Positions 30,197 through 37,992 of a stretch of 40,787 bases of DNA are shown piece after piece (position 1 is the first letter of the stretch; each line of letters begins with the position of its first letter). Below the pieces are notes generated by a model that was not told where the DNA came from, searched no databases, and saw nothing but the letters and a program-made list of their open reading frames with translations. Position numbers and translations under genes: made by a program. Source of the DNA: CAZCFB01 sp964511535. Lineage in GTDB: Bacteria > Myxococcota_A > Polyangia > GCA-2747355 > CAZCFB01. The stretch covers positions 1 to 40,787 of the forward strand of contig CAZEFW010000078.1 in NCBI GenBank assembly GCA_964511535.1. The letters run 5' to 3'.

Positions 30197-31888
30197 ATGC
30201 AGGACGATGACAGGACCAGAGAACAGCTCATCGAGGAGCTGAAGGAGCTGCGCCAGCGGCTGTCTGCCAGCGACGGCGGCGCTGGCGAGGTGGGCGAGAA
30301 GCTGTACCTTACGCTGGTTGAAAACAGCCCGGAGCAGATCGTGCGGGTAGACCGTCGGGGCCGCTGGATCTTCGTCAACCGGGCCGCGGCCGCTGTGCTG
30401 GCTCAGCCGGTGGAAGCGCTGGTGGGAAAATCACCGGTCGAGCTCGGGCTGCCCTACGAGCTCATCGCGCGCGCCGAGCGTGCGGTGAGTCATGTCTTCG
30501 AGACCGGCGAGCCGCTGACAGAGACCTATGAGCTGCCCGCGAGCGGCGGCGCCAGGACCTTCGAGACCAACCATGTGCCCGAGCGCGATGCGCAGGGCGA
30601 GGTCGTCTCCATGTTGACCGTCTCGCGCGACGTCACCGAGAACCGGCTGCTGCAGGCGCAGCTGGCGCAGGCTGACCGACTGTCCAACATGGGCCTGCTG
30701 GCCGCCGGGGTGGCTCACGAGATCAACAACCCGCTGTCTTACCTGCTGTTCAACCTGGAGGAGGCGGCCGGGGCGATACCCGCCCTGGTGAGCCAGAACC
30801 GCCGCATGCAGGCGGCGCTCGGGCCTGAACACCCCGCAGTTGCCTCACAGGATGCCCTCGATCCGGACGAGGTGGCCGAGCTTCCAGACATGGTCGGCGA
30901 TGCGCTGGAGGGCGCCCAGCGCATCCGCTCCATTTGCCGGACGCTGCGCACCTTCGCGCGCGTCGAGCACGAGGCGAGCGGCCCGGTGGACGTGGCCCAG
31001 GCCATCCGCTCCGCCTACAAGATGGCCAACAACGAGCTGAAATTCCGGGCGACGCCTGTGATCGACCTTCAGCCCACGCCGCCGGTGTTCGGCCTGGAGG
31101 GCAAGCTGTCTCAGGTGCTGCTCAACCTGCTGGTCAACGCCGCGCGGGCGATCCCGGAGGGGGCCATCGAAGACAACATCATCCGCACCTGTGCCCGCCG
31201 AGAAGGGGACCGGGTGGTGGTGGAGGTCAGCGATACGGGCCAGGGCATCCCCCCGGACCACAGGGATCGCATCTTCGTGCCCTTCTTCACCACCGGGCCG
31301 GTGGGGGAGAACTCGGGGCTGGGGCTCTCCATCTCCCAGAAGATCATCGAGGACATGGGAGGCGAGATCAGCTTCGAGAGCGCGCAGGGCGAAGGGACGA
31401 CCTTCCGCATCTCGCTGCCGGCCATGCAGGACGGTTCTGTGCTGCAGCCCATCGCCACTCCGCCGGCTCCGCCTGACCGCTCCGGGTCAACTCCCGGCAG
31501 GATCCTGGTGGTGGACGACGAGGCCGGGGTCCGCGGCCACATGCGACGCCTGCTGGGCGGGGCACACAGGGTCGTGACGGCCAGCTCCGGCGTGGAGGCC
31601 AGGGCCATCCTGGAGCGTGATCCCGCCTTCGACGCGGTCATCCTCGACCTGATGATGCCCCGGATGTCCGGCATGGAGCTCCACCGCTGGCTGGCCGGGG
31701 CCCACCCCGAGCTCGCCCGCCGGGTGATCTTCATCAGCGGCGGCATCTTCACGCCAGCGGCCCGCTCTTACCTCGCCGAGGTGGACAACCCGCGGTTCGA
31801 AAAGCCGCTGGACACCGCGCTGTTCATGCGGGCTTTGTACGAGCTGCTCGACGCCGCCAGCCAGGACTTCTCGCCCGCCCCGGGCTGA
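30197..31888 (+). CDS. Soluble hybrid sensor histidine kinase (PAS-HisKA-HATPase-REC)
   Basis: 563 residues. A short coiled coil (1-25) leads to a PAS domain (about 35-150), then a HisKA helix with His174 in GVAHEINNPL, a HATPase_c domain (N box 'LLNLLVNAARAI', G1 'DTGQGIPP', F box 'FVPFFTT', G2 'GLGLSIS'), and a C-terminal receiver with acidic Asp440/Asp441 in 'ILVVDDE' and phospho-acceptor Asp484 in 'VILDLMMP'. There is no membrane segment, so it senses an internal signal. The kinase core is of the NtrB/HPK4 type. No output domain or partner regulator lies beside it; phosphotransfer to a distant protein is likely. OsmC upstream suggests a redox or stress context, by position only. Confidence 0.92.
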   Translation: MQDDDRTREQLIEELKELRQRLSASDGGAGEVGEKLYLTLVENSPEQIVRVDRRGRWIFVNRAAAAVLAQPVEALVGKSPVELGLPYELIARAERAVSHVFETGEPLTETYELPASGGARTFETNHVPERDAQGEVVSMLTVSRDVTENRLLQAQLAQADRLSNMGLLAAGVAHEINNPLSYLLFNLEEAAGAIPALVSQNRRMQAALGPEHPAVASQDALDPDEVAELPDMVGDALEGAQRIRSICRTLRTFARVEHEASGPVDVAQAIRSAYKMANNELKFRATPVIDLQPTPPVFGLEGKLSQVLLNLLVNAARAIPEGAIEDNIIRTCARREGDRVVVEVSDTGQGIPPDHRDRIFVPFFTTGPVGENSGLGLSISQKIIEDMGGEISFESAQGEGTTFRISLPAMQDGSVLQPIATPPAPPDRSGSTPGRILVVDDEAGVRGHMRRLLGGAHRVVTASSGVEARAILERDPAFDAVILDLMMPRMSGMELHRWLAGAHPELARRVIFISGGIFTPAARSYLAEVDNPRFEKPLDTALFMRALYELLDAASQDFSPAPG

Positions 31889-32015
31889 TCGATCCCCCCC
31901 GGCAGCTGGGGCCGATGACATGCTCGCCACCAATGACAACCGAAAACCGAAAGCCGGTTGGACATCGCCGCCCATCTGTGCAAACACCTCAGTTCCCCCG
32001 AAAAGGAGAGCGAAG

Positions 32016-33917
32016 ATGACCCGCCTGATGCCCCTGCTCGTTGCCGTTTCCCTGCTGGCCGGCTGCCCCAAGCCACCGCCTCCGGTCAACTGTCCGGCCC
32101 CACAGGAGCTCAAGGCCCCCGCGCCCGCGGCAGAGGCGAAGGCCGGCTGCAAGTACTCGCCCCTGGCCGATCCCGAGGCCGCTGCCGGCGCCTGGATGAA
32201 GGAGACCGAGGCGCAGCTACTGTCGCACTGGATCAACACCGAGCGCGCCAACTGGGTCAAGAACACCAACATCACGTTTGACACCGAGCTGCTGGCCGCC
32301 AAGGCGTACGAGCGGCTGATGGCGTTCACCGCGGGCAAGGCCGCCGAGGCGGTGTGCCGCTTCGGCCCGCACTTTGCGGACCTGCCCGAGAAGATGCAGC
32401 GCAAGTTCAAGCTGCTGCGCCTGACGCTGAGCCTGCCCGCGCCGCAGGACGCGGCCCAGCGCGCCGAGCTGGCCAGCATCGCCACCTTCATGGAGAGCAC
32501 CTACGGCAAGGGCAAGCACTGCCCCGAGCGGCTCAAGGGCAAGTGCCTGTCGCTGCCCGACATGTACCAGGTGCTGGCCAACAGCCGCAGCTACGACGAG
32601 CTGCTGGACGTCTGGACCGGCTGGCGCAAGGTGTCGGTGCCCATGCGCGACAAGTTCCAGCGCTACGTGGAGCTGGGCAACGCCGGCGCCAAGGGGCTGG
32701 GCTTCTCCGACCTGGGCGCCCTGTGGCGCTCGCGCTACGACATCACGCCGGAGGCGTTCGAAAAAGAGGTGGACCGCCTGTGGGGGCAGGTCAAGCCGCT
32801 GTACGACGACCTGCACTGCCATGTGCGGGCGCAGCTGCAGAAAAAGTACGGCAAGGCCAAGGTCCCCGACGGCAAGCCGATCCCGGCCCACCTGCTGGGC
32901 AACATGTGGGCCCAGGACTGGGCCAACCTGTTCCCCATGATGCAGCCCACCAAGGAGAAGGGCTTCGACCTGACCTCCGCGCTCAAGAAGCGCAAGGTGG
33001 ACGCCGTGGGCATGACAAAGTACGCAGAGGGTTTCTTCGTGTCGCTGGGCCTCGACCCGCTGCCCAAGACTTTCTGGGACCGCTCCATGCTGGTGAAGCC
33101 CGAGGGCCGCGAGGTGGTGTGCCACGCGTCGGCCTGGGACGTGGACTGGGTGGACGACCTGCGCATCAAGATGTGCATCCGCACCAACGCCGAGGACTTC
33201 ACCACCATCCACCACGAGCTGGGCCACAACTACTACCAGCGGGCCTACAACAAGCTCGACCCGCTGTTCCGCGACAGCGCCAACGACGGCTTCCACGAGG
33301 CGCTGGGCGATGTCATCTCCCTGTCGGTGACCCCCAAGTACCTGCGGCAGGTCAAGCTGCTGAAGAAGGAGCCCAAGGGGCAGCTCAACGCGCTGATGTT
33401 GCGGGCGCTGGAGAAGATCGCCTTTTTGCCGTTCGGCGTGGTGGTGGACTCCTGGCGCTGGCGCGTGTTCTCCGGCCGCATCAAACCGGCGGACTACAAC
33501 AAGGGATGGTGGGAGCTGCGCACCAAGTACCAGGGCATCGCCCCGGCGGTGGAGCGCTCCGAGAAGGACTTCGACCCGGGGGCCAAGTTCCACATCCCGG
33601 CCAACGTGCCGTACACCCGCTACTTCCTGGCCGCCATCCTGCAGTTCCAGTTCCACCGCGCCCTGTGCAAGGTGGTGGGCCACGAGGGGCCGCTGCACCA
33701 GTGCTCGATTTACGGCAACAAGGAGGCGGGCAAGAAGCTCAACGCCATGATGGCCATGGGCATCAGCCGCCCCTGGGTCGAGGCCCTCGAGGCGCTCACC
33801 GGCCAGCGCCAGATGGACGCCACGGCCATCCTCGGCTACTTCGAGCCGCTGCACAAATGGCTCAAGGAGCAGAACAAGGGGAGGAAGTGCGGCTGGAGCC
33901 TGCCGCCTTCCCCGTAA
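32016..33917 (+). CDS. Lipoprotein M2-family peptidyl-dipeptidase (ACE-like)
   Basis: 633 residues. The signal peptide ends SLLAGC, then Pro/Ala linker. The zinc site is HELGH (His400, Glu401, His404) in 'TTIHHELGHNYYQRAY'. The third ligand Glu428 lies in 'DGFHEALGD', exactly 28 residues on, as in human angiotensin-converting enzyme. 'SAWDVDW' and the C-terminal 'KFHIPANVPYTRYFLAAILQFQFH' (substrate carboxylate and chloride/Tyr region) are also typical of M2. It would release C-terminal dipeptides from peptides outside the cytoplasm. ATG at 32016 has AAAGGAGAG about 8 nt before it; the longer frame from 31920 lacks a signal peptide at its start. It ends at a perfect CGACCC-GAA-GGGTCG inverted repeat. 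Confidence 0.93.
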   Translation: MTRLMPLLVAVSLLAGCPKPPPPVNCPAPQELKAPAPAAEAKAGCKYSPLADPEAAAGAWMKETEAQLLSHWINTERANWVKNTNITFDTELLAAKAYERLMAFTAGKAAEAVCRFGPHFADLPEKMQRKFKLLRLTLSLPAPQDAAQRAELASIATFMESTYGKGKHCPERLKGKCLSLPDMYQVLANSRSYDELLDVWTGWRKVSVPMRDKFQRYVELGNAGAKGLGFSDLGALWRSRYDITPEAFEKEVDRLWGQVKPLYDDLHCHVRAQLQKKYGKAKVPDGKPIPAHLLGNMWAQDWANLFPMMQPTKEKGFDLTSALKKRKVDAVGMTKYAEGFFVSLGLDPLPKTFWDRSMLVKPEGREVVCHASAWDVDWVDDLRIKMCIRTNAEDFTTIHHELGHNYYQRAYNKLDPLFRDSANDGFHEALGDVISLSVTPKYLRQVKLLKKEPKGQLNALMLRALEKIAFLPFGVVVDSWRWRVFSGRIKPADYNKGWWELRTKYQGIAPAVERSEKDFDPGAKFHIPANVPYTRYFLAAILQFQFHRALCKVVGHEGPLHQCSIYGNKEAGKKLNAMMAMGISRPWVEALEALTGQRQMDATAILGYFEPLHKWLKEQNKGRKCGWSLPPSP

Positions 33918-33932
33918 CGACCCGAAGGGTCG
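33918..33932 (+). terminator. Hairpin CGACCC-GAA-GGGTCG directly after the M2 peptidase stop
   Basis: A perfect 6-bp stem with a 3-nt loop starts immediately after the TAA. No T-tract follows, so an intrinsic terminator in the E. coli sense is not supported. Position alone suggests a transcript-end role or a 3' stabiliser. Confidence 0.35.
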
Positions 33933-33981
33933 GCGGAGGGCAGGCTCCCCCGGAGGGGCGTTGCACGGGCGCAGCGGCCCT

Positions 33982-34127
33982 GGCTTCAGGCTTCGGACTT
34001 CAGGCTTCAGGGTTGACGGTGAGCTCGCTTCGCTCGCCTGGCTTCAGGACTTCAGACTTCAAGGCTGGGCAGGCTCCGTCAACCGCTCAACCGTCAACCG
34101 TCGACTGTCGACTGTCGACTGTCGACT
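33982..34127 (+). repeat. Composite microsatellite region: degenerate TTCAGGC units and (GTCGACT)4
   Basis: From 33982 to about 34060 there are TTCAGGC, TTCGGAC, TTCAGAC-type heptamers flanking GCTCGCTTCGCTCGCC (about 34023). Next come GTCAACC-type units (34078-34099) and then four exact GTCGACT copies (34100-34127). It fills the spacer before the radical SAM gene. The same 16-mer and heptamer occur after the LolA-like gene near 1.8 kb. Confidence 0.75.
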
Positions 34128-34129
34128 GC

Positions 34130-34135
34130 TAATAT
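34130..34135 (+). promoter_or_regulatory. Possible -10 box TAATAT abutting the GTCGACT array
   Basis: TAATAT follows the heptamer array by 2 bp, so the array covers the place of a -35 element. If this is the promoter of the radical SAM gene, changes in copy number would move sequence relative to the -10 box. Tentative. Confidence 0.25.
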
Positions 34136-34181
34136 CCTCCCCATCGACCCTCAGCCCCGATACGACGCTCTCGACGACTTC

Positions 34182-35561
34182 GTGACGCAGACGCGCACGG
34201 CGGTGTTTGTGCGGCGGGTGGACAGCCTGCTGCTGATCCGGCCGGACAAGACCCTGGGGCTCAACCACAGCGGGGCGGCGATCCTCGAGGCGCTCTATGG
34301 CCGCCGCAGCGGCGGTGCGCAGGCGGCGCTGGATGCCCTGGCGCCCGAGCTCGGGGTTGACCCGGCGCGGCTGCTGTCCGACGCCGAGGGGCTGCTCGAC
34401 ACGGTGCGCGCGTTGATGAGCGAGGACTTCTCGGACCGGCCCATGCTCAGGCGCACCACCTTCGACCGGGACATGGTGCGCTACCCGACCCTGGCCGAGA
34501 TCGCCCTGACCTACGGCTGCCAGAACCGCTGCCACTTCTGCTACGCCGCCTCGCCCCATCGCGAGGGGGAACACCACCTGATGACGAGCGAGCAGGTGGA
34601 GCGGGTGATGGACCGGATCTTTCACGAGGGCCATGTGCCGTCGCTGTCGTTCACCGGCGGCGAGGCCACGCTGCGGCCCGACCTGCCGCGGCTGATCCGC
34701 TACGGCGAGCGGCTCGGCTTCCGGGTCAACCTGATCACCAACGGCCTGCGGGCGGCAGAGCCCGGGTTCGCGGCCGGCCTGGTGGACGCGGGGCTGGCCT
34801 CGGCCCAGGTGTCGCTGGAGGCGGGGGACGCCGCCGTACACGACGAGGTGGTGGGCAAGGAGGGCGCTTTCGAGGCCACGGTGGCCGGGGTGCGCGCCTT
34901 CCGCGACCTCGGCATCCATGTGCACACCAACTCCACCCTGTGCGCGCGCAACCTGGACCACGCGCCGGACCTGGTCCGGTTCGTGGCCCGGGACCTGGGC
35001 CTGCCCACCCTGTCGATGAACATGGTGATCCGCACCGGGGGCGGCGCCCGGGGCGACGCCGGCATGGAGCTGACCTACGCCGAGGTCACCGAGCGCATCC
35101 CCGCGCTGCAGCAGGTGGCCGCGGACGAGGGGGTGCGCCTGGTGTGGTACTCGCCCGTGCCGTACTGCCTGTTCAACCCGGTGCTGCACGACCTGGGGGC
35201 CAAGGCGTGCGCCTGCGTGGACGGCATCCTGTCGGTGGACCCGTCGGGGCAGGTGCTGCCCTGCTCCTCGTTCGCCGAGGGTATCGGCTCGCTGCTGGAG
35301 CAACCGTACGACAAGATCCGTGGTGGGCGGGCGGCCCGGTACTGGCGCCGCAGGGAGTACCTGCCGCCCCCGTGCGAGGGGTGCGAAGATCGCGACCTGT
35401 GCGCGGGCGCGTGCCCGCTATACTGGGACGCGGCGGGCAGCTTCGCCGAGCTGCCGCGGCCCCGGTCGGATGACCCGGCGCTCTACCGTCGCTGGCAACG
35501 ACAGCGACGCAGGGGTCGCAGCTTCGGCGTGCCAGCACCGCAACCAGACGAGGAGGCGTGA
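34182..35561 (+). CDS. Radical SAM/SPASM enzyme with N-terminal PqqD-like (RRE) domain
   Basis: 459 residues. Residues 1-80 read as a PqqD-like peptide-recognition domain ('SLLLIRPDKTLGLNHSGAAILEALYG' and a helical follow-up). The radical SAM core has Cys113-x3-Cys117-x2-Cys120 and 'FTGGEATLRPDL'. The SPASM region has Cys345-x10-Gly-x4-Cys361, then Cys398-x2-Cys401-x5-Cys407-x3-Cys411, with an extra Cys343 and no final Cys after 411. Such enzymes modify ribosomal peptides or proteins (sactipeptides, PQQ-type crosslinks, heme-pathway relatives). No precursor peptide is visible beside it. GTG at 34182 has no ribosome site; the in-frame sequence just before it ('PRYDALDDF') also looks coding, so the start is uncertain. 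The next gene follows after 3 bp. Confidence 0.85.
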   Translation: MTQTRTAVFVRRVDSLLLIRPDKTLGLNHSGAAILEALYGRRSGGAQAALDALAPELGVDPARLLSDAEGLLDTVRALMSEDFSDRPMLRRTTFDRDMVRYPTLAEIALTYGCQNRCHFCYAASPHREGEHHLMTSEQVERVMDRIFHEGHVPSLSFTGGEATLRPDLPRLIRYGERLGFRVNLITNGLRAAEPGFAAGLVDAGLASAQVSLEAGDAAVHDEVVGKEGAFEATVAGVRAFRDLGIHVHTNSTLCARNLDHAPDLVRFVARDLGLPTLSMNMVIRTGGGARGDAGMELTYAEVTERIPALQQVAADEGVRLVWYSPVPYCLFNPVLHDLGAKACACVDGILSVDPSGQVLPCSSFAEGIGSLLEQPYDKIRGGRAARYWRRREYLPPPCEGCEDRDLCAGACPLYWDAAGSFAELPRPRSDDPALYRRWQRQRRRGRSFGVPAPQPDEEA

Positions 35562-35564
35562 GAC

Positions 35565-36809
35565 GTGGCGCGGCTCAAAGACTTCATCAATTACCTCAAG
35601 GACCGGCGCAAGGTGATGGCGGCCGTGGAGCGCCAGCTTTGCCAGCTGCAAGAGAAGTACGAGACCTACTTTCAGGAGATCGCGAAGGTCCGCGAGCAGG
35701 AGCTTGCGCAGCTGACCGAGCACATCGTGGCCGATCGGTCCAAGCTGCCCGGCGAGCTGAACCTGGCCCTGGATCAGGCCGAACAGGAGCAGGAGCACCA
35801 GCTGGAGGTGAAGCTCAAGCACCTGCGCACCGAGCACAAGGAGCTGACGCGCAAGGCCGAGCAGGAGCGCTCGCGCTCACGCAAGGCCGAGCTGAAGGTG
35901 CGCTCCAAGAACGCCGAGCTGGACCACCATGAGGAGCAGCTCAAGGCGCGCAACGCCGAGCTGCTGGCGCAGATCGAGCAGCACAACCAGCGCATCGAGC
36001 AGCTGGGCAAGGGGTGGGGCTTCTTCGCCAACCTGTTCCGCATGAAGGAGATCGCAAATGCGCGTGAGGCGCTGGATCAGGAGCAGACCGACCTGGCGGC
36101 GCGCATCCATCAGCTGCGCGCGGCGTGGGTGGACGCGGAGCAGGACCACGCTCAGCGCGAACAGAAGATGAGCGACCGCTGGGTGGAGCTGACCACCCGC
36201 GCGGCCGCGGTGCAGACCAAGCTCCAGCACCTGGAGCGGTCGCGCCCATCGTTGATCCTGCGCAGCACCATGGAGCAGGTGCTGTTCGAGCGACAGCCCG
36301 AGCTGCCTGGCCCCGCGGACGACGATCCCCCCTGCCCGCGCTGCGAGGCGCGCAACCCACAGGCGGCCCACTTCTGCCGCATCTGCGCCCGGCGCCTGCA
36401 CGGCGACCGCCCCGACCTGCAAGGCAGCCTGCTCGAGGTGGCCGAGCTGAACCTGCACCACGCGCGCTTCAGCGACGGGATGCAGGCCTGCCAGCAGCTC
36501 ATCGGGCTGGTGCGCGGGCTCGGCAGCGGCGTCGAGGCTTTCACCGAGAGCGTGCAGGACGTCAAGGCCTCGGAGGACACCCACCCGCTGCCCAAGCTGA
36601 ACATCGACGTTCCGAGGAAGTGTGTCGCCTACGGTGAGTACTTTGACAAGCTGTCGGCCACCATCAAGGAGCGCCATGGGCTGCACCCCCAGGCCTTCGC
36701 GGCCAAGGTGGACAGCTACGTCGACGACATCTTCACCGAGGAGCGCATCAAGAAGTACTTCGAGCGCATGGGAGAGGAGCTCAGCCGCCAGGCGGATTCG
36801 CAATGGTGA
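35565..36809 (+). CDS. Coiled-coil protein with zinc ribbon, coupled to the radical SAM gene
   Basis: 414 residues. Residues 15-230 are almost unbroken heptad-rich coiled coil (Glu, Gln, Lys, Arg, Leu), broken by 'KGWGFFANLFRMKEI' near 150-165. A zinc ribbon follows at 257-274 (Cys257-x2-Cys260, Cys271-x2-Cys274), then a helical C-terminal domain of about 130 residues ('LLEVAELNLHHARFSDGMQACQQLI'). No signal peptide or membrane helix, so it is cytoplasmic. No family recognised. The start is GTG at 35565, with GAGGAGG about 9 nt upstream inside the end of the radical SAM gene, so the two are translationally linked. It could be the radical SAM enzyme's scaffold or substrate; that is inference. 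Confidence 0.78.
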   Translation: MARLKDFINYLKDRRKVMAAVERQLCQLQEKYETYFQEIAKVREQELAQLTEHIVADRSKLPGELNLALDQAEQEQEHQLEVKLKHLRTEHKELTRKAEQERSRSRKAELKVRSKNAELDHHEEQLKARNAELLAQIEQHNQRIEQLGKGWGFFANLFRMKEIANAREALDQEQTDLAARIHQLRAAWVDAEQDHAQREQKMSDRWVELTTRAAAVQTKLQHLERSRPSLILRSTMEQVLFERQPELPGPADDDPPCPRCEARNPQAAHFCRICARRLHGDRPDLQGSLLEVAELNLHHARFSDGMQACQQLIGLVRGLGSGVEAFTESVQDVKASEDTHPLPKLNIDVPRKCVAYGEYFDKLSATIKERHGLHPQAFAAKVDSYVDDIFTEERIKKYFERMGEELSRQADSQW

Positions 36810-36818
36810 CGTGGAGGC

Positions 36819-36910
36819 AGCGTCTCGCCGTTTGCAGCTCAACGCGGCAGGATGCCGCGTCTACGGGGTAGAAGCGGCGTCTACGGGGTAGAAGCGGCGT
36901 CTCGCCGCTT
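36819..36910. repeat. Palindromes and a 20-bp tandem duplication between convergent genes
   Basis: ACGCGGCA-GGA-TGCCGCGT (36842-36860, 8-bp stem) is followed by a 20-bp unit repeated exactly twice (36861-36880 and 36881-36900) and by AAGCGGCG-TCT-CGCCGCTT (36892-36910, 8-bp stem). A degenerate copy of the last hairpin, with GCGTCTCGCCG shared, sits at about 36819-36834. The second 20-bp copy and the last hairpin lie inside the 3' end of the TlpA-like gene and code for its last nine or so residues. Confidence 0.75.
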
Positions 36911-37465
36911 TGAACGACGCGTACCGAACAGCGCATCCAGCTGCTTGTAGAGCTTCGGGAAGTCGGTCTGCCCCACGTGCTCGTGCAGCTCGCGTCCGGC
37001 CGCGTCCAGCAGCACGGTGCGCGGCACATGCTTGACCTGGCCGAAGGCGCCCACCAGGTCGAGGTTGTCATGCTCGGCCAGCAGCACCGGATAGGTGATC
37101 CCCGTGACCTCCACGAAGGCTTGCACCAGGGGCAAGCCGCTCTGGCCCAGCGGCCCGATGGAGATGCCCACCACCTGAAGGCCGGGGTACCGGTCCTGCA
37201 GCTGGAGCAGCAGGGGCGCCTCGGCCTGGCAGCGCAGGGACCAGGTGGTGAACAGGGTCACCAGCACCGGCTTGCCGCGCAGCGCATCCAGTGAGAGGTC
37301 ACCCCCGCCCAGGCGCGGCAAGGTGAGCGAAACGGGCGTGCGCTGGCGCGCGCCGGCCAGCGGATCTCCATCCTCGGGTGATTGTTTCTGGGCGCCGCCA
37401 CAGGCGGCCAGGGCGACGGTCAGGCCGCAAGCCAGCGCACCCCCTGACTTCAGCAGGCCCGGCAA
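36881..37465 (-). CDS. TlpA/ResA-like thioredoxin-fold lipoprotein lacking the first active-site Cys
   Basis: 194 residues. The signal peptide ends VALAAC (Cys22). The thioredoxin fold is clear: 'LSLDALRGKPVLVTLFTTWSLRCQAEAPLLLQLQDRY', 'VVGISIG', and a cis-Pro in 'VKHVPRTVLLDAAGRELHEHVG'. The active site, normally W-C-x-x-C, reads Trp75-Ser76-Leu-Arg-Cys79. With the attacking Cys replaced by Ser it cannot act as a normal disulfide reductase; it may bind metal or partners, or work through Cys79 alone. The start is TTG at 37465, 5 bp after the receiver gene's stop; the ribosome site is poor. The C-terminal 'RSKRRDAASTP' is encoded by intergenic-type repeat DNA, so the tail has probably been altered by repeat insertion. 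Confidence 0.8.
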   Translation of the reverse strand: MPGLLKSGGALACGLTVALAACGGAQKQSPEDGDPLAGARQRTPVSLTLPRLGGGDLSLDALRGKPVLVTLFTTWSLRCQAEAPLLLQLQDRYPGLQVVGISIGPLGQSGLPLVQAFVEVTGITYPVLLAEHDNLDLVGAFGQVKHVPRTVLLDAAGRELHEHVGQTDFPKLYKQLDALFGTRRSKRRDAASTP

Positions 37466-37470
37466 CTGGA

Positions 37471-37875
37471 TCAGAGCTTGGACTCCGAATCGGACATGTC
37501 CTCGGCGGAGATGTCACCCAGCATGTACAGGATGGCGTTGACGAGGGTGACGTTGTCGAAGGGCTTGACGATGTAATAGCAAGCGCCCTTCTTGTAGCCG
37601 TCCATGACGTCCTCGTCGGAGGCCTTGGCCGTCAACATCACCACCGGCATGTCCTCTTTTTGCTCATCGGTCAGGGCGTCGAGCACGCCGTAGCCGTCCA
37701 GCACCGGCATCATGATGTCGAGCACCATCAGGTCGTACTTGTTTTCCTTGAGCTTGACCAGGGCCTGCTCACCGTTCTCTGCGGTCTCAACCTCGAACCC
37801 CTGTCCCTTGAGGATCTCCTCCAGGACCATCCGGATATCGAGCTCGTCGTCTACGACGAGGATCTTCCTCCCCAT
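37471..37875 (-). CDS. Single-domain response regulator (CheY-like receiver)
   Basis: 134 residues, a receiver and little else. Asp9/Asp10 in ILVVDDE, phospho-acceptor Asp53 in 'MVLDIMMP', switch Thr82 and Lys104 in 'YYIVKPFD' are all present. It has no DNA-binding or enzyme domain, so it acts through protein contacts or as a phosphate shuttle. GGAGGAGGAG lies about 6-12 nt before the ATG. It is followed by the TlpA-like gene and is divergent from mutS2. A partner kinase is not encoded beside it; the hybrid kinase at 30.2 kb is a possible but unproven partner. Confidence 0.92.
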   Translation of the reverse strand: MGRKILVVDDELDIRMVLEEILKGQGFEVETAENGEQALVKLKENKYDLMVLDIMMPVLDGYGVLDALTDEQKEDMPVVMLTAKASDEDVMDGYKKGACYYIVKPFDNVTLVNAILYMLGDISAEDMSDSESKL

Positions 37876-37992
37876 AATGCTCTCCTCCTCCGCGCATGCC
37901 CTCTCGGCCTGGTCGGCGTCCCCGACGGAACGCTGGCCCCCGGCGGGGCTGATACGGTAGGTTCAGGATTTGAAAAGTAGTTATACCGTGAA
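37876..37992. promoter_or_regulatory. Divergent promoter region of the receiver gene and mutS2
   Basis: A 117-bp spacer must hold promoters for both directions. The mutS2 side is AT-richer ('TTGAAAAGTAGTTATACC', around 37971-37987) and contains ACGGT/ACCGT inverted half-sites about 30 bp apart. I could not settle on a convincing -35/-10 pair. Confidence 0.3.
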
